Origin: Winogradskya consettensis
GTDB lineage: Bacteria; Actinomycetota; Actinomycetes; Mycobacteriales; Micromonosporaceae
Length of the DNA stretch: 64,000 nucleotides
Direction: 5' to 3'
Assembly (NCBI RefSeq): GCF_018332715.1
Contig: NZ_BOQP01000028.1
Span: 62,001 to 126,000, forward strand
The translations under genes were made by a program, and so were the position numbers. Of this stretch, positions 56,848 through 64,000 are shown piece after piece; position 1 is the stretch's first letter; each line of letters opens with the position of its first letter. The notes under the pieces were generated by a model. It did no database searches. It was not told where the DNA came from and saw only the letters and a list, made by a program, of their open reading frames with translations.

Positions 56848-58004
56848 GTTTGTGGGTGTGGGGCCGGGTGGTCGGCCGGTGGGCTGGTAGTCGCGGTCGG
56901 GGTTGATGGTCAGGGCGCGGAGGAGTTCGCCGGTGGCGGCGTGGGTGATCCTGACGTTGAGGTCTTGGATCAGCAGCAGGACGTAGGTTCCGGCGTAGGT
57001 TTGCCGATGCCGATGTGGCGTAATCGTCCGGCGAGTCGCAGGGTGACGGTGCCGGCTTTGCTGATTTTGTCGTGCCGGACCCGGTCGTGGGTGTCGTGGC
57101 TGCGGTCGGTGCTGGGGGTCGCTTTCGGGCGGTGGTGGTAGGCCGTGGCGGGGGTGGCCCGGTGGGGTAGGGATCGGTGGGGTCGGCGGTGGTTGTACTC
57201 GTCGCAGAAAACGTCGATCAGTGTCTGTAGTTGGGTGATCGTGACGGGTTGCGGTGTCTGGGCGCGGAGCCATTTTTTGAGGGTTTGCTGGAATCGTTCG
57301 ACTTTCCCGCAGGTGGTGGGATGGTTCGGGCGGGAGTTTTTCTGCACGATGTTGAGGCGGTGCAGGTCGGTTTCGAGTTTGCTTCTGCCGCCGCGGCCGC
57401 CGGCGAATCTGACGGTGTAGACCATGCCGTTGTCGGTCAGCGTTGATGCTGGGATCCCATAGGTGGCAACGGTTTGCTGGAACGTGTGGGCCACTATCGG
57501 GCCGGTGATCCCGTGGTGGGCGCTGAGGTGCAGGGCTTAGCGGGAGTGGTCGTCGAGCCAGGTGATGATCTCGGTGTCGGGGCCGGGTGTGCCGTCGGGT
57601 GTGGTGAGGCGGTAGTGGGTGAAGTCGGATTGCCAGGTTTCGTTGGGCTGGTCGGCTTCGAACCGGATGTAGGAACTTTTCGGTCGTTTCGCCGGTTCGG
57701 GCGTCACTCGGCCGTGGCGGGTCAGGATCCGGTTGATCGTGGCCCTGGACAACACGGTCTGGTGGTGATGCTCGAGGTGCCAGGCGATGGTGTCGGCGCC
57801 GGCGTCCAGGCCGCTGTCGGCGAGGTGTTTGCGTAGCTGCAGGACCAGTTCCACGGTCGGTGCCGGGGTGGTGGTGGGCCGGGTCTTCGGGGCGCGTGAG
57901 CGGGCCTCGAACGCTACCTCGCCCTCGAGGGCGTAGCGGGTCATGAGACGGCTGATCCAGCCCTGGGAGACACCGTAGGTGCGGGCGGTCTCGGACTGTG
58001 ACAT
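56821..58004 (-). mobile_element. IS481-family transposase remnant, interrupted
   Basis: A minus-strand DDE transposase of IS481 type. The N-terminal part (58004-57537) has a helix-turn-helix (SQSETARTYGVSQGWISRLM) and the first catalytic Asp region (NETWQSDFTHY, ITWLDDHSR), then an in-frame TAA where Tyr is expected (DDHSR*ALHLSAH). The rest (57494 on) has LTDNGMVYTVRF and EYNHRRPHRSL, the remaining catalytic Asp and Glu regions. A frameshift near 57000 moves the C-terminus to another frame ending at 56821. At least two lesions make it non-functional. Terminal inverted repeats could not be set by eye. Confidence 0.75.
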
Positions 58005-58126
58005 GCCGGTCTGATCTTCCCCGGGTTCCGTGGAGTCGGCTGGTGAAAGGCGGGTAGGTGCTTGTCAGAAGGCACTGGCCTGCAGCTGGGAGGAAACGCT
58101 GTGGCACCCGAATCAACGATGGCATC

Positions 58127-58496
58127 GTGGACGGCCGCGAGCTGGCCGCCATCGGCCGCACCGAGAAACTCGAGCTCGCCACCCTGCGCGACAACGGCAT
58201 GCTGCGCCCGTACGTGACGATCTGGGTCGTCCGCACCGGTGACGAGCTGTGTGTCCCCTCCGCGCGCGGCGTGCACGGTGGCTGGTACGTACGTACGCGC
58301 CCTGCGCCCGGAACCCGGGCGCCTCCGCGCCGGTGGCCTGGAAGGCGACGTCGTCTTCGCCGCGGCTGACGATGCGCATGCCGGCATTGACGCCGCCTAC
58401 CGCGCCAAATACGACCGGTACGGGCCCGCCGTTGTGGGCTGCGTCGTGGGGGAGAAGGCGCACGGAGTCACCCATCCGCCTGCTTCCCGGAACTGA
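58127..58496 (+). pseudogene. DUF2255 gene with a 4-bp duplication frameshift
   Basis: The first part reads ELAAIGRTEKLELATLRDNG to ARGVHGGWY, a DUF2255-type start. At TGGTACGTACGTACGCGCC the frame breaks; the expected continuation VRALRPEPGRLRAGG lies in another frame, to DDAHAGIDAAYRAKYDRYG and VVGEKAHGVT. Removing one GTAC unit restores the frame, so a tandem GTAC duplication is the likely lesion. The far 3' end is also shifted. DUF2255 has no assigned function. Confidence 0.6.
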
Positions 58497-58508
58497 AATG
58501 AACTTCTC

Positions 58509-58785
58509 ATGTCCACCGTTCCGAACCTGACGCTGAACAACGGTGTCGAGATTCCGGCGATCGGCCTCGGCGTGTTCCAGACCCGCGGACGAGACCCGCG
58601 ATGCCGTCCAAGCAGCCCTGTCGACCGGTTACCGGCACATCGACACCGCCGCCGCGTACGGCAAACGAGCGTGAGGTCGGCGAGGTGATCGCCAAGTCGG
58701 GCCTCGACCGGTCCGAGGTCTTCATCGAGACCAAGATCTGGATCAGCGACTACGGGTACGACTCAACGGCATCTCGCACGGTGCT
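58509..58785 (+). pseudogene. Truncated, frameshifted aldo/keto reductase
   Basis: ATG at 58509 starts LTLNNGVEIPAIGLGVFQT, the standard aldo/keto reductase N-terminus. A one-base loss then moves ETRDAVQAALSTGYRHIDTAA to a second frame, and an extra A moves NEREVGEVIAKSGLDRSEVFIETK to a third. Similarity stops after ISDYGYD, around 58765, right before the convergent gene. About a quarter of a normal enzyme remains. Confidence 0.7.
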
Positions 58786-58791
58786 GACTTG

Positions 58792-59334
58792 TCACACGCC
58801 GTAGCCCTGCTCGACGATGCGCGAAGCCATCGGCAGGTAGTCCTCAGGTCGCTGTGGGGCGAACGTGCCCAGCCCGTCGACGTAGCGGTTGAACATGCAG
58901 AACGCCGCGGCGATCAGAACGGTGTCGTGGATCTCGACGTCGTCGGCGCCTTCAGCGCGGGCGGCGTCGATGAGTTCGGTGGTCACCGCCCGGCCGCTCC
59001 GCTGAACCGCACCGGCGATATGCAGCAGCGCCCGCAGCTTCGGCGACACCGGCGCGGAGTCCAGGTCGGCGCGCACCTTATCCACAAGGGACATGCCGGC
59101 GTTGAGCTGGACGGCCGCGAACGCCGAATGCGACGAGCAGCAGAAGGTGCATTCGTTGAGCCCGGACACATAGGCCGCGATCAGCTCCCGCTCGCCCGGC
59201 GGCAGGGAGTGCGGGGCGCGGAGCAATATTTCGGCAAGCATGTTGAGCGGCTGTGCGGTCTCCGGGCGGAACCGCATCGGGCCGGTGATCCCAGGGAACT
59301 CGTGCTCGTCCAAACCGAGGTCGATATGAGCCAT
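58792..59334 (-). CDS. AhpD-like carboxymuconolactone decarboxylase-family peroxidase-related protein
   Basis: A 180-residue alkylhydroperoxidase D-type protein with the redox motif ECTFCCSSH (Glu61, Cys62, Cys65, His69), matching the E-C-x2-C-x3-H pattern. Such proteins reduce peroxides with help from thiol carriers. The ATG at 59334 gives the usual family length; a longer start would add a mismatched leader. It lies 74 bp downstream of the PEP-utilising gene on the same strand, perhaps as the last gene of that unit. Confidence 0.88.
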   Translation of the reverse strand: MAHIDLGLDEHEFPGITGPMRFRPETAQPLNMLAEILLRAPHSLPPGERELIAAYVSGLNECTFCCSSHSAFAAVQLNAGMSLVDKVRADLDSAPVSPKLRALLHIAGAVQRSGRAVTTELIDAARAEGADDVEIHDTVLIAAAFCMFNRYVDGLGTFAPQRPEDYLPMASRIVEQGYGV

Positions 59335-59408
59335 ACGCCCACCGTGGCACAAAGTGATCGGGCCCACATCTTCAGCCATGCGCAGTTCTCACACCGACCG
59401 GCGCGGGT

Positions 59409-60659
59409 TCAGGCGGCCTTCCCGACAGTGAGTGCCGGCGGGCCGGGGGATCGGAGGACGTGCGTGAGTTCCGAGACGCACATCATGTATCCGGTCGGCG
59501 CAGGAAGCCGCTCGATGTAGTGCTGGAGGTCGGCGCCGAGCGCGAATACCCGGGTCGGGGTGCCGGTCACGCGCGCGTCCTCGATGACCCGCCGCAGCCC
59601 GTCGAGGACGGCCGGGTGCCGGGTGCGGTAGGACTCGGCGACCAGGTGATTGCTGCGGTCGGCGGCGAGGTAGAACTGCACCAGGTCCTTGGTACCGACG
59701 AACAGTTCATCGGCGCCGGCGGCGCAGATGTCCGAGGTGGCGTGGACCGCGGCCGGCGTCTCGATGAACGCGGACAGGGGCGTCTCGGGCGACAGCCCGA
59801 GGTGCGGTCGCAGCTTAGCGAACTCCTCGGCGTCGGTGAGGAACGGCGCCGAGAGATGGACACGGGCGGCCTGGGTGCCGAGTCGTCCGCGCAGGGTGTC
59901 CAGCATGACGTGCAGCGCCTGGGGGTACGCGGCCGAGCGGAGCAGCCACCGGGTGCCGTGCAGGCCCATGTCGGGGTTGGGTTCCCGCGGCACCGTGGCT
60001 TCGCCGGTGATGTGGACGGCATCGTTGGAACGCAGGTCGAGCATTCGCAGTATCAGCCGCTGGCCCGGCAGCAGCGCTTCCGCGCATACCGCCAGCTGTT
60101 CGGCGATCGCCCGCCCGTAGGCGTTGACAGCGGCCCCGCCGCGCAGATCGTCGATGGGTCTGAGACCTGTGGCGAAGCACAGGAACTCCTCCCGGACGAA
60201 GAAGGACTCGACGACTGACGGCCGCGGAACACCCGAGTTGAGGCCGCGGATGTCCCGGAGGTCGGCGATCACGGCACAGGCCGAGCCGAGAACCTCCGGC
60301 GGCGGACCGACCGGGCTGGTGATCGCCACACCGGTTCCGGCTGCGGCTGCGCCGACGGTGACCGACTCTCGTTCCAGGTCGAGCGTCACCACGCCGGCGA
60401 GCTTGTCGAGGTCGGCCGGGTCGACGCGCAGGACCGGAATGCCCTTGGCGCGGCAGATGGACTGCATATGGCCGGTGCGCCCGCCAGTACTGCAGACGAC
60501 CGCGCGGGCGGTCATGAGCGCGCCGTACAGCTCGGGGGTGATCGCCTGCGCTACGAGGATCGAACCCTCCACCGGCAGTGCGGTGCGATTGCACGGCCCG
60601 TCCACTACGGATTCGGTGCCCCGGGTGAGCAGGACGCCACGGATCTGTCGTTCAATCAC
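59409..60659 (-). CDS. Stand-alone PEP-utilising enzyme (Enzyme I/PPDK-like)
   Basis: A 416-residue protein with a swivelling phospho-histidine domain (VCSTGGRTGHMQSICRAKG, His64) and a PEP-binding TIM barrel (LILRMLDLRSNDAV, NPDMGLHGTRWLL, FIETPAAVHATSD, GTKDLVQFYLAADRSN). It lacks the ATP-grasp domain of PPDK and PEP synthase and the HPr-binding insertion of PTS Enzyme I. The usual Thr-Ser-His is Thr-Gly-His, and the C-terminal CGE acid/base motif is absent. It may phosphorylate, or enolpyruvylate from PEP, an unknown partner. GTG start overlaps the upstream FAD gene stop. Confidence 0.8.
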   Translation of the reverse strand: MIERQIRGVLLTRGTESVVDGPCNRTALPVEGSILVAQAITPELYGALMTARAVVCSTGGRTGHMQSICRAKGIPVLRVDPADLDKLAGVVTLDLERESVTVGAAAAGTGVAITSPVGPPPEVLGSACAVIADLRDIRGLNSGVPRPSVVESFFVREEFLCFATGLRPIDDLRGGAAVNAYGRAIAEQLAVCAEALLPGQRLILRMLDLRSNDAVHITGEATVPREPNPDMGLHGTRWLLRSAAYPQALHVMLDTLRGRLGTQAARVHLSAPFLTDAEEFAKLRPHLGLSPETPLSAFIETPAAVHATSDICAAGADELFVGTKDLVQFYLAADRSNHLVAESYRTRHPAVLDGLRRVIEDARVTGTPTRVFALGADLQHYIERLPAPTGYMMCVSELTHVLRSPGPPALTVGKAA

Positions 60660-62509
60660 GAGTACTCCGCCTCTTCATCATTCGCGATGCCCAGCTGTCG
60701 TCGCAGCTGGCGCGGGGTTACCGAGATGTCCGTCATTCTCCGCACCGCCGCCTGGTTGACGGCGATGCGGATCAGCCTGATGTCCTGTTCAGCAGTGGTG
60801 GCCGGGAAGCGGCGATCGGAGCTAGGGTGGTCGGCCAGCTGTGCATCGAGGCGCTCGCGCGCGGCCCGCGACCGTGCGGCGAGGCGCTTGACCTCCACAG
60901 CGACGGCCTGCTCAAACTCGTCGTGGGTCGTCTCGTCGACGGTGAACGAGCGGTGCAGTGCCGCCCCGCCGTCGTAACCCAGCTCGAGGCGCTCGACGAC
61001 ATGGGCGGCGACCACAATGGAATGGTTCTTGATCGCGGCGAGATTGAACGCGAAGGCGCCGGTGCGGCCGTTGCGCACGATCTCGTCACCCTCGCGCATC
61101 ACCCCGATGGCGGAGAGCATCTCGTTCGGCTCGCCACCGGGCCGCAGTGGCGTACCCCAGCTGTTGATCTCGATGCCGCGACCGGTGCGCTCGTGGGGGG
61201 TGATGAGCTTCTTCGCCAGCAGATCCATCCACAGCGGGGAGTCGACGTGGGTGTAGTCGAACTCTCGCCCGAAGTTGCACACCACGAGGTCGGCTCGGAT
61301 GACGCGGGTGGCGTCCTCGGTCGCCACGACGACGTCGAGTCGTCCCGACGTGGCCGGTGCGACTTTGCCGATCCTGCCGACGACGAGCTCGACCGAGCCC
61401 TGGCCGGACTCCATGGCATGCTCGACGATCGACGTCGTGTAGAGCACCGCGCCGACTCGCAGCGAGGCGATCTGCGTACTGAACTCCTGGAGCAACTGCC
61501 GGAGCTCGCCGGTCGGGATCTGCTCGATGACCCGGGGAAGGTAGGGCTCCCACGCCTTGGCCACGCGTTCCGTGACGATCATCCGGTCGATGTCGGGGTG
61601 GTCGGTGGTGACCGCGTCGCAGGCAGCCTCCCATTCGGCCTGGACGCGCGCCAGGAATTCCGTCCGGTCCTGGTACGGCTCGAACAGTGTGGCAGGTGCG
61701 GGGAGCCGGACCACGCCGTGCTCGTGGTGTTCAGGGTATGTCCGCGGCGTCGTTCCCGACTTGGAGACCAGGTGGACGGTGCCGGTGTGGCCCTGGCGCA
61801 GCAGCAGAGCCACCGAGTCATACGCGCTCAGCACCGTTCCGACGATCACCACCCTCGCACCGGCCGGGGTCGCGAGGAGCCGCCCCACACCGTCGGTCGA
61901 GTACGGGTGCCGGATGAACGCATCGTGGTCGAGCACCTCGGTTGCGAACGCCGGCTCTTTGAGCTCCATGCCGGTCGCGAGGATCACGTGATCGGCCGTC
62001 AGCGTCCGCGTCGGCGTCACCCCATCGGCGTCACCGTCGCTGGGGGACTGCCGGATCGACACCTCGACATGGTCGCCGCTGATGGCCAGGCTGACTGCCT
62101 CGCCTTCGGTCTCGACGAGCTCGACATCGGGGTACGCTTCCAGGCGCGCCTCGGCGATGCGATCGGTCAGGTAGTCGTGGTAGATCCGGCGCGGCGCCGG
62201 CCCGCTGTCGACGAACGTGAAGTCCGACCACGGCGCGGACCATCCGCTGCGGTCGGCCTCATGATTGGCCCAGCGCACGAAGTCGTTGACGTCTTCGCGG
62301 AACGCGGACATCCGGCCGGCCTGGATGTTGAACACGTGATCCCACGGGTTGCCGTCCCGGTGATACGCCACGCCCGCGTACCGGTAGTCCTGGCGGCGCT
62401 CGAGCAGGACGATCTCGAGGGGCTCACGGGCGAACTGGAGAAGCCGGATGGCCGTTGCCGTGCCGGCCAGTCCGGCGCCGACGATGAGAACCCGAGGACG
62501 ACGACGCAA
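60656..62509 (-). CDS. FAD/NAD(P)-binding protein (FAD_NAD_binding_9 type)
   Basis: A 617-residue flavoprotein with N-terminal GxGxxG (VLIVGAGLAGTATAIRLL), a second region HVILATGMELKEPAF and a third nucleotide-binding strand RVVIVGTVLSAYDSVALLL. This layout fits the HI0933/FAD_NAD_binding_9 group of putative N-hydroxylase-like or urate-hydroxylase-like flavoproteins of unknown function. A charged C-terminal helical region of ~100 residues is added. The TTG start follows GGAGGCAGGGT. The stop overlaps the start of the PEP-utilising gene (GTGA), so both products are made together. Confidence 0.82.
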   Translation of the reverse strand: MRRRPRVLIVGAGLAGTATAIRLLQFAREPLEIVLLERRQDYRYAGVAYHRDGNPWDHVFNIQAGRMSAFREDVNDFVRWANHEADRSGWSAPWSDFTFVDSGPAPRRIYHDYLTDRIAEARLEAYPDVELVETEGEAVSLAISGDHVEVSIRQSPSDGDADGVTPTRTLTADHVILATGMELKEPAFATEVLDHDAFIRHPYSTDGVGRLLATPAGARVVIVGTVLSAYDSVALLLRQGHTGTVHLVSKSGTTPRTYPEHHEHGVVRLPAPATLFEPYQDRTEFLARVQAEWEAACDAVTTDHPDIDRMIVTERVAKAWEPYLPRVIEQIPTGELRQLLQEFSTQIASLRVGAVLYTTSIVEHAMESGQGSVELVVGRIGKVAPATSGRLDVVVATEDATRVIRADLVVCNFGREFDYTHVDSPLWMDLLAKKLITPHERTGRGIEINSWGTPLRPGGEPNEMLSAIGVMREGDEIVRNGRTGAFAFNLAAIKNHSIVVAAHVVERLELGYDGGAALHRSFTVDETTHDEFEQAVAVEVKRLAARSRAARERLDAQLADHPSSDRRFPATTAEQDIRLIRIAVNQAAVRRMTDISVTPRQLRRQLGIANDEEAEYS

Positions 62510-62758
62510 ACCCTGCCTCCATGTGAGTCAACGGCAGGACGGGTTGACCAGCCTATGTGGATGATTTCATCATCCGGAGCTACGCGTGTGATCACTCTGT
62601 GGATCCACCGATTCTGACGGCCGGGAACGCGGCGGCGCCACTTCGTCAATGCGGAAGCCGCCGGCACCGGCGGCTACAGTCGTCGTGCCGGGCGGATCGA
62701 CGGAACGTCGGCAGGTCTGGCATCGGCCATGATCATCGCGCGAAGGGGGACGGCGGGT

Positions 62759-63301
62759 ATGGATCAGATGACGGTGGCTCTCGTTCAGAGCGGGCAGACG
62801 GCATCGGTCGCGAGCATTCGCGATCACGCGGTCGTGATGGACCGCCCGTCCTCGCACGGCGGATCGGACGCCGGCCCGATGGGTGGCGAGACGCTGCTCG
62901 CCGCGGTCGGCGGCTGCTTTATGAGTACCTTCTACGCCGCCGCCCAGGCCCGGTCCGTCCCGGTCGAGGGTGCGACCTCACGTGTCACGGGCGTGTTCGT
63001 GGCGAACCCCCGGCGGTTCGGTTCGATCCACATCGAGGTGTCCTGCGACTCGTGTCCGCCCGCTGACCTCGAGCACCTCGTCGAGGTCGCTGAACGCGGT
63101 TGCCTGGTGGCGGCGACCCTCAGGCAGGGGATGGCCGTGACCGCGTCGGTCACCGCGTCCGGTTCGCCCGGACAGCCGCGCGCTGCCGTGCCGAGCCCGC
63201 TCACACGCGTCGACCGGCCGACGCCGCCGGGGCCTGAGCGCCAAACGGCACAACGCCTGGCCACGCCCACCTTCGGGGGAACCGGGGCGATTACTTCCTG
63301 A
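62759..63301 (+). CDS. OsmC-family protein
   Basis: A 180-residue OsmC/Ohr-fold protein with SSHGGSDAGPMGGETLLAAVGGCFMSTFYAAA (first reactive Cys region, positions about 34-65 in parts) and a second Cys in AERGCLVAATLRQG. The two Cys, one per helix, form the peroxidase pair of OsmC proteins. The extra ~45-residue C-terminal tail is proline/threonine-rich. The ATG at 62759 follows AAGGGGG; an upstream ATG at 62729 is possible. Divergent from the FAD gene. Confidence 0.85.
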   Translation: MDQMTVALVQSGQTASVASIRDHAVVMDRPSSHGGSDAGPMGGETLLAAVGGCFMSTFYAAAQARSVPVEGATSRVTGVFVANPRRFGSIHIEVSCDSCPPADLEHLVEVAERGCLVAATLRQGMAVTASVTASGSPGQPRAAVPSPLTRVDRPTPPGPERQTAQRLATPTFGGTGAITS

Positions 63302-63838
63302 CTGCGCACCATGGAAGATGCACGGAAAGTTGCCCGCCGCTATCCGGCTTCGCTTTCCGGGGTGGTGACGGAGCAGCTGCCCGGCTGGAATTCCCGGGCG
63401 TACGTCCTCGACGGCGGTGCCGCCAGGGGTGGCGGGGGAGCTCGGGCGGCGGGAGCACGGTTCGGAACCGTGGCGCCCGTGGGCAATGACGAGGATCGGA
63501 TCTCCTATTTCGTACGCGTGTACTCCGGCCATTTAATCCGGGGCTCGACCCGGCGACTACCGCCATGCCCAGTTGAACAGGTGGCGTTGAGCCACTATCC
63601 GTCTTCAGCCGGATCCCTCCCGACGAGCCTAGGCCCCTGGGAATGGTCGCAGGAGTCGAGCGCCGCGCATCGTTGTGGGCTTCTGGCTTGGTCGCCTTGG
63701 TAGATCGGTGTAGGCCTATTTCCTCGCCGAGTTGTTCGCCAAGTCGGCGCCGGGTGGACGGACGGCCGATACGTCTGGCCAGGACGGGCTGACTTGGGTG
63801 GGCGTCCGGGCCGCCACGACAACCATTACAGTCGCATC
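63302..63838. other. Gene-free stretch
   Basis: About 540 bases. The open frames present are low-complexity and lack ribosome-binding sites, and none shows a recognisable domain. Confidence 0.5.
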
Positions 63839-64000
63839 GTGAGCGCAGACCAGGGTCTTGTTCGGGTGTCCGACTCGTTCGGCGTACGCCGCGCCCGAAT
63901 TGGATCGATTCTCGCCGATGATGGGACGATCTATCTCGTCAAATGGGATGATACCGACGAGGAAGAGCGCGTCCCACGAGCCGCCGACGTGCACGTCGCG
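63839..64000 (+). CDS. Small protein, DUF1918-like, partial at right edge
   Basis: From a GTG at 63839, 54 codons run to the window end: SFGVRRARIGSILADDGTIYLVKWDDTDEEERV. The pattern (turnover into a GSIL strand, then YLVKWDD) resembles small SH3-like DUF1918 proteins such as the one at 5682. No ribosome-binding site is visible, but TACAGT lies about ten bases upstream, so the transcript may be leaderless. Incomplete, so tentative. Confidence 0.5.
   Translation, partial: MSADQGLVRVSDSFGVRRARIGSILADDGTIYLVKWDDTDEEERVPRAADVHVA

Noticed and set aside
63311-63703. A plus-strand 130-codon gene
   Set aside because: No ribosome-binding site, Gly/Ala/Arg low-complexity middle, and no recognisable domain.

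Overview
The window is very GC-rich, codes with strong third-position G/C bias, uses GTG and TTG starts freely and overlaps many genes by four bases. This points to a filamentous actinobacterium. The gene families suggest a Micromonosporaceae-type genome such as Actinoplanes, but that placement is inference and no marker gene is present. No rRNA, intact tRNA or CRISPR array was found.

The first 56 kb read as one large hypoxia/redox-stress island resembling the DosR (DevR) dormancy regulon of Mycobacterium tuberculosis. At its centre are a GAF-GAF histidine kinase (20829-22556, minus) and a NarL-type response regulator (23168-23812, plus). Both keep the key residues of M. tuberculosis DevS and DevR at nearly the same residue numbers. 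Around them lie six universal stress proteins plus one decayed copy, five Acg-type nitroreductase-like proteins, CBS-domain proteins, a CtpF-like P-type ATPase, a ribosome-hibernation-like factor and an ABC exporter. The island also holds a full low-oxygen metabolic set: cydABDC, pflBA, adhE, two zinc alcohol dehydrogenases, ppdK and phosphoketolase. A palindromic 14-mer with the pattern GGGNC-N4-GNCCC recurs in front of these operons, mostly 50-75 bp upstream of the start codon. The copy before cydA differs at one base from the mycobacterial DosR core. The simplest reading is that the two-component pair controls the island through this box.

Layout: 1-4850 ATPase, USP and acetyltransferase operon; 5138-11024 USP, membrane protein, ABC exporter and DoxX; 11145-16215 USP, nitroreductase and adhE operon; 16259-20755 five-gene nitroreductase/flavodoxin/USP operon; 20829-23812 sensor, CBS protein and regulator; 23961-29699 cydABDC; 30302-33294 pflBA; 33444-41100 alcohol dehydrogenases, ppdK, CBS-BON, cyclic-nucleotide-binding-like and F420-type proteins; 41202-43601 phosphoketolase; 43660-47813 USPs and a nitroreductase.

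Inserted at 47975-53119 is a reactive-sulfur module: TauE exporter, rhodanese, CstB-like persulfide dioxygenase-rhodanese, a CstR-like repressor and a CoA-disulfide-reductase/rhodanese fusion. Three near-identical C-tract/G-tract palindromes flank these genes and are likely the repressor operators. After it come small dormancy-type genes, a frameshifted membrane gene, a hibernation-factor-like gene and an aquaporin (53145-56371).

From about 56.7 to 58.8 kb is a decayed junction: a tRNA-3'-end-like segment, a strong terminator, a broken IS481-family transposase, and frameshifted DUF2255 and aldo/keto reductase remnants. Beyond it lie an AhpD-like protein, an unusual PEP-utilising enzyme translationally coupled to a large FAD-dependent protein, an OsmC protein, and a partial small gene at the right edge.
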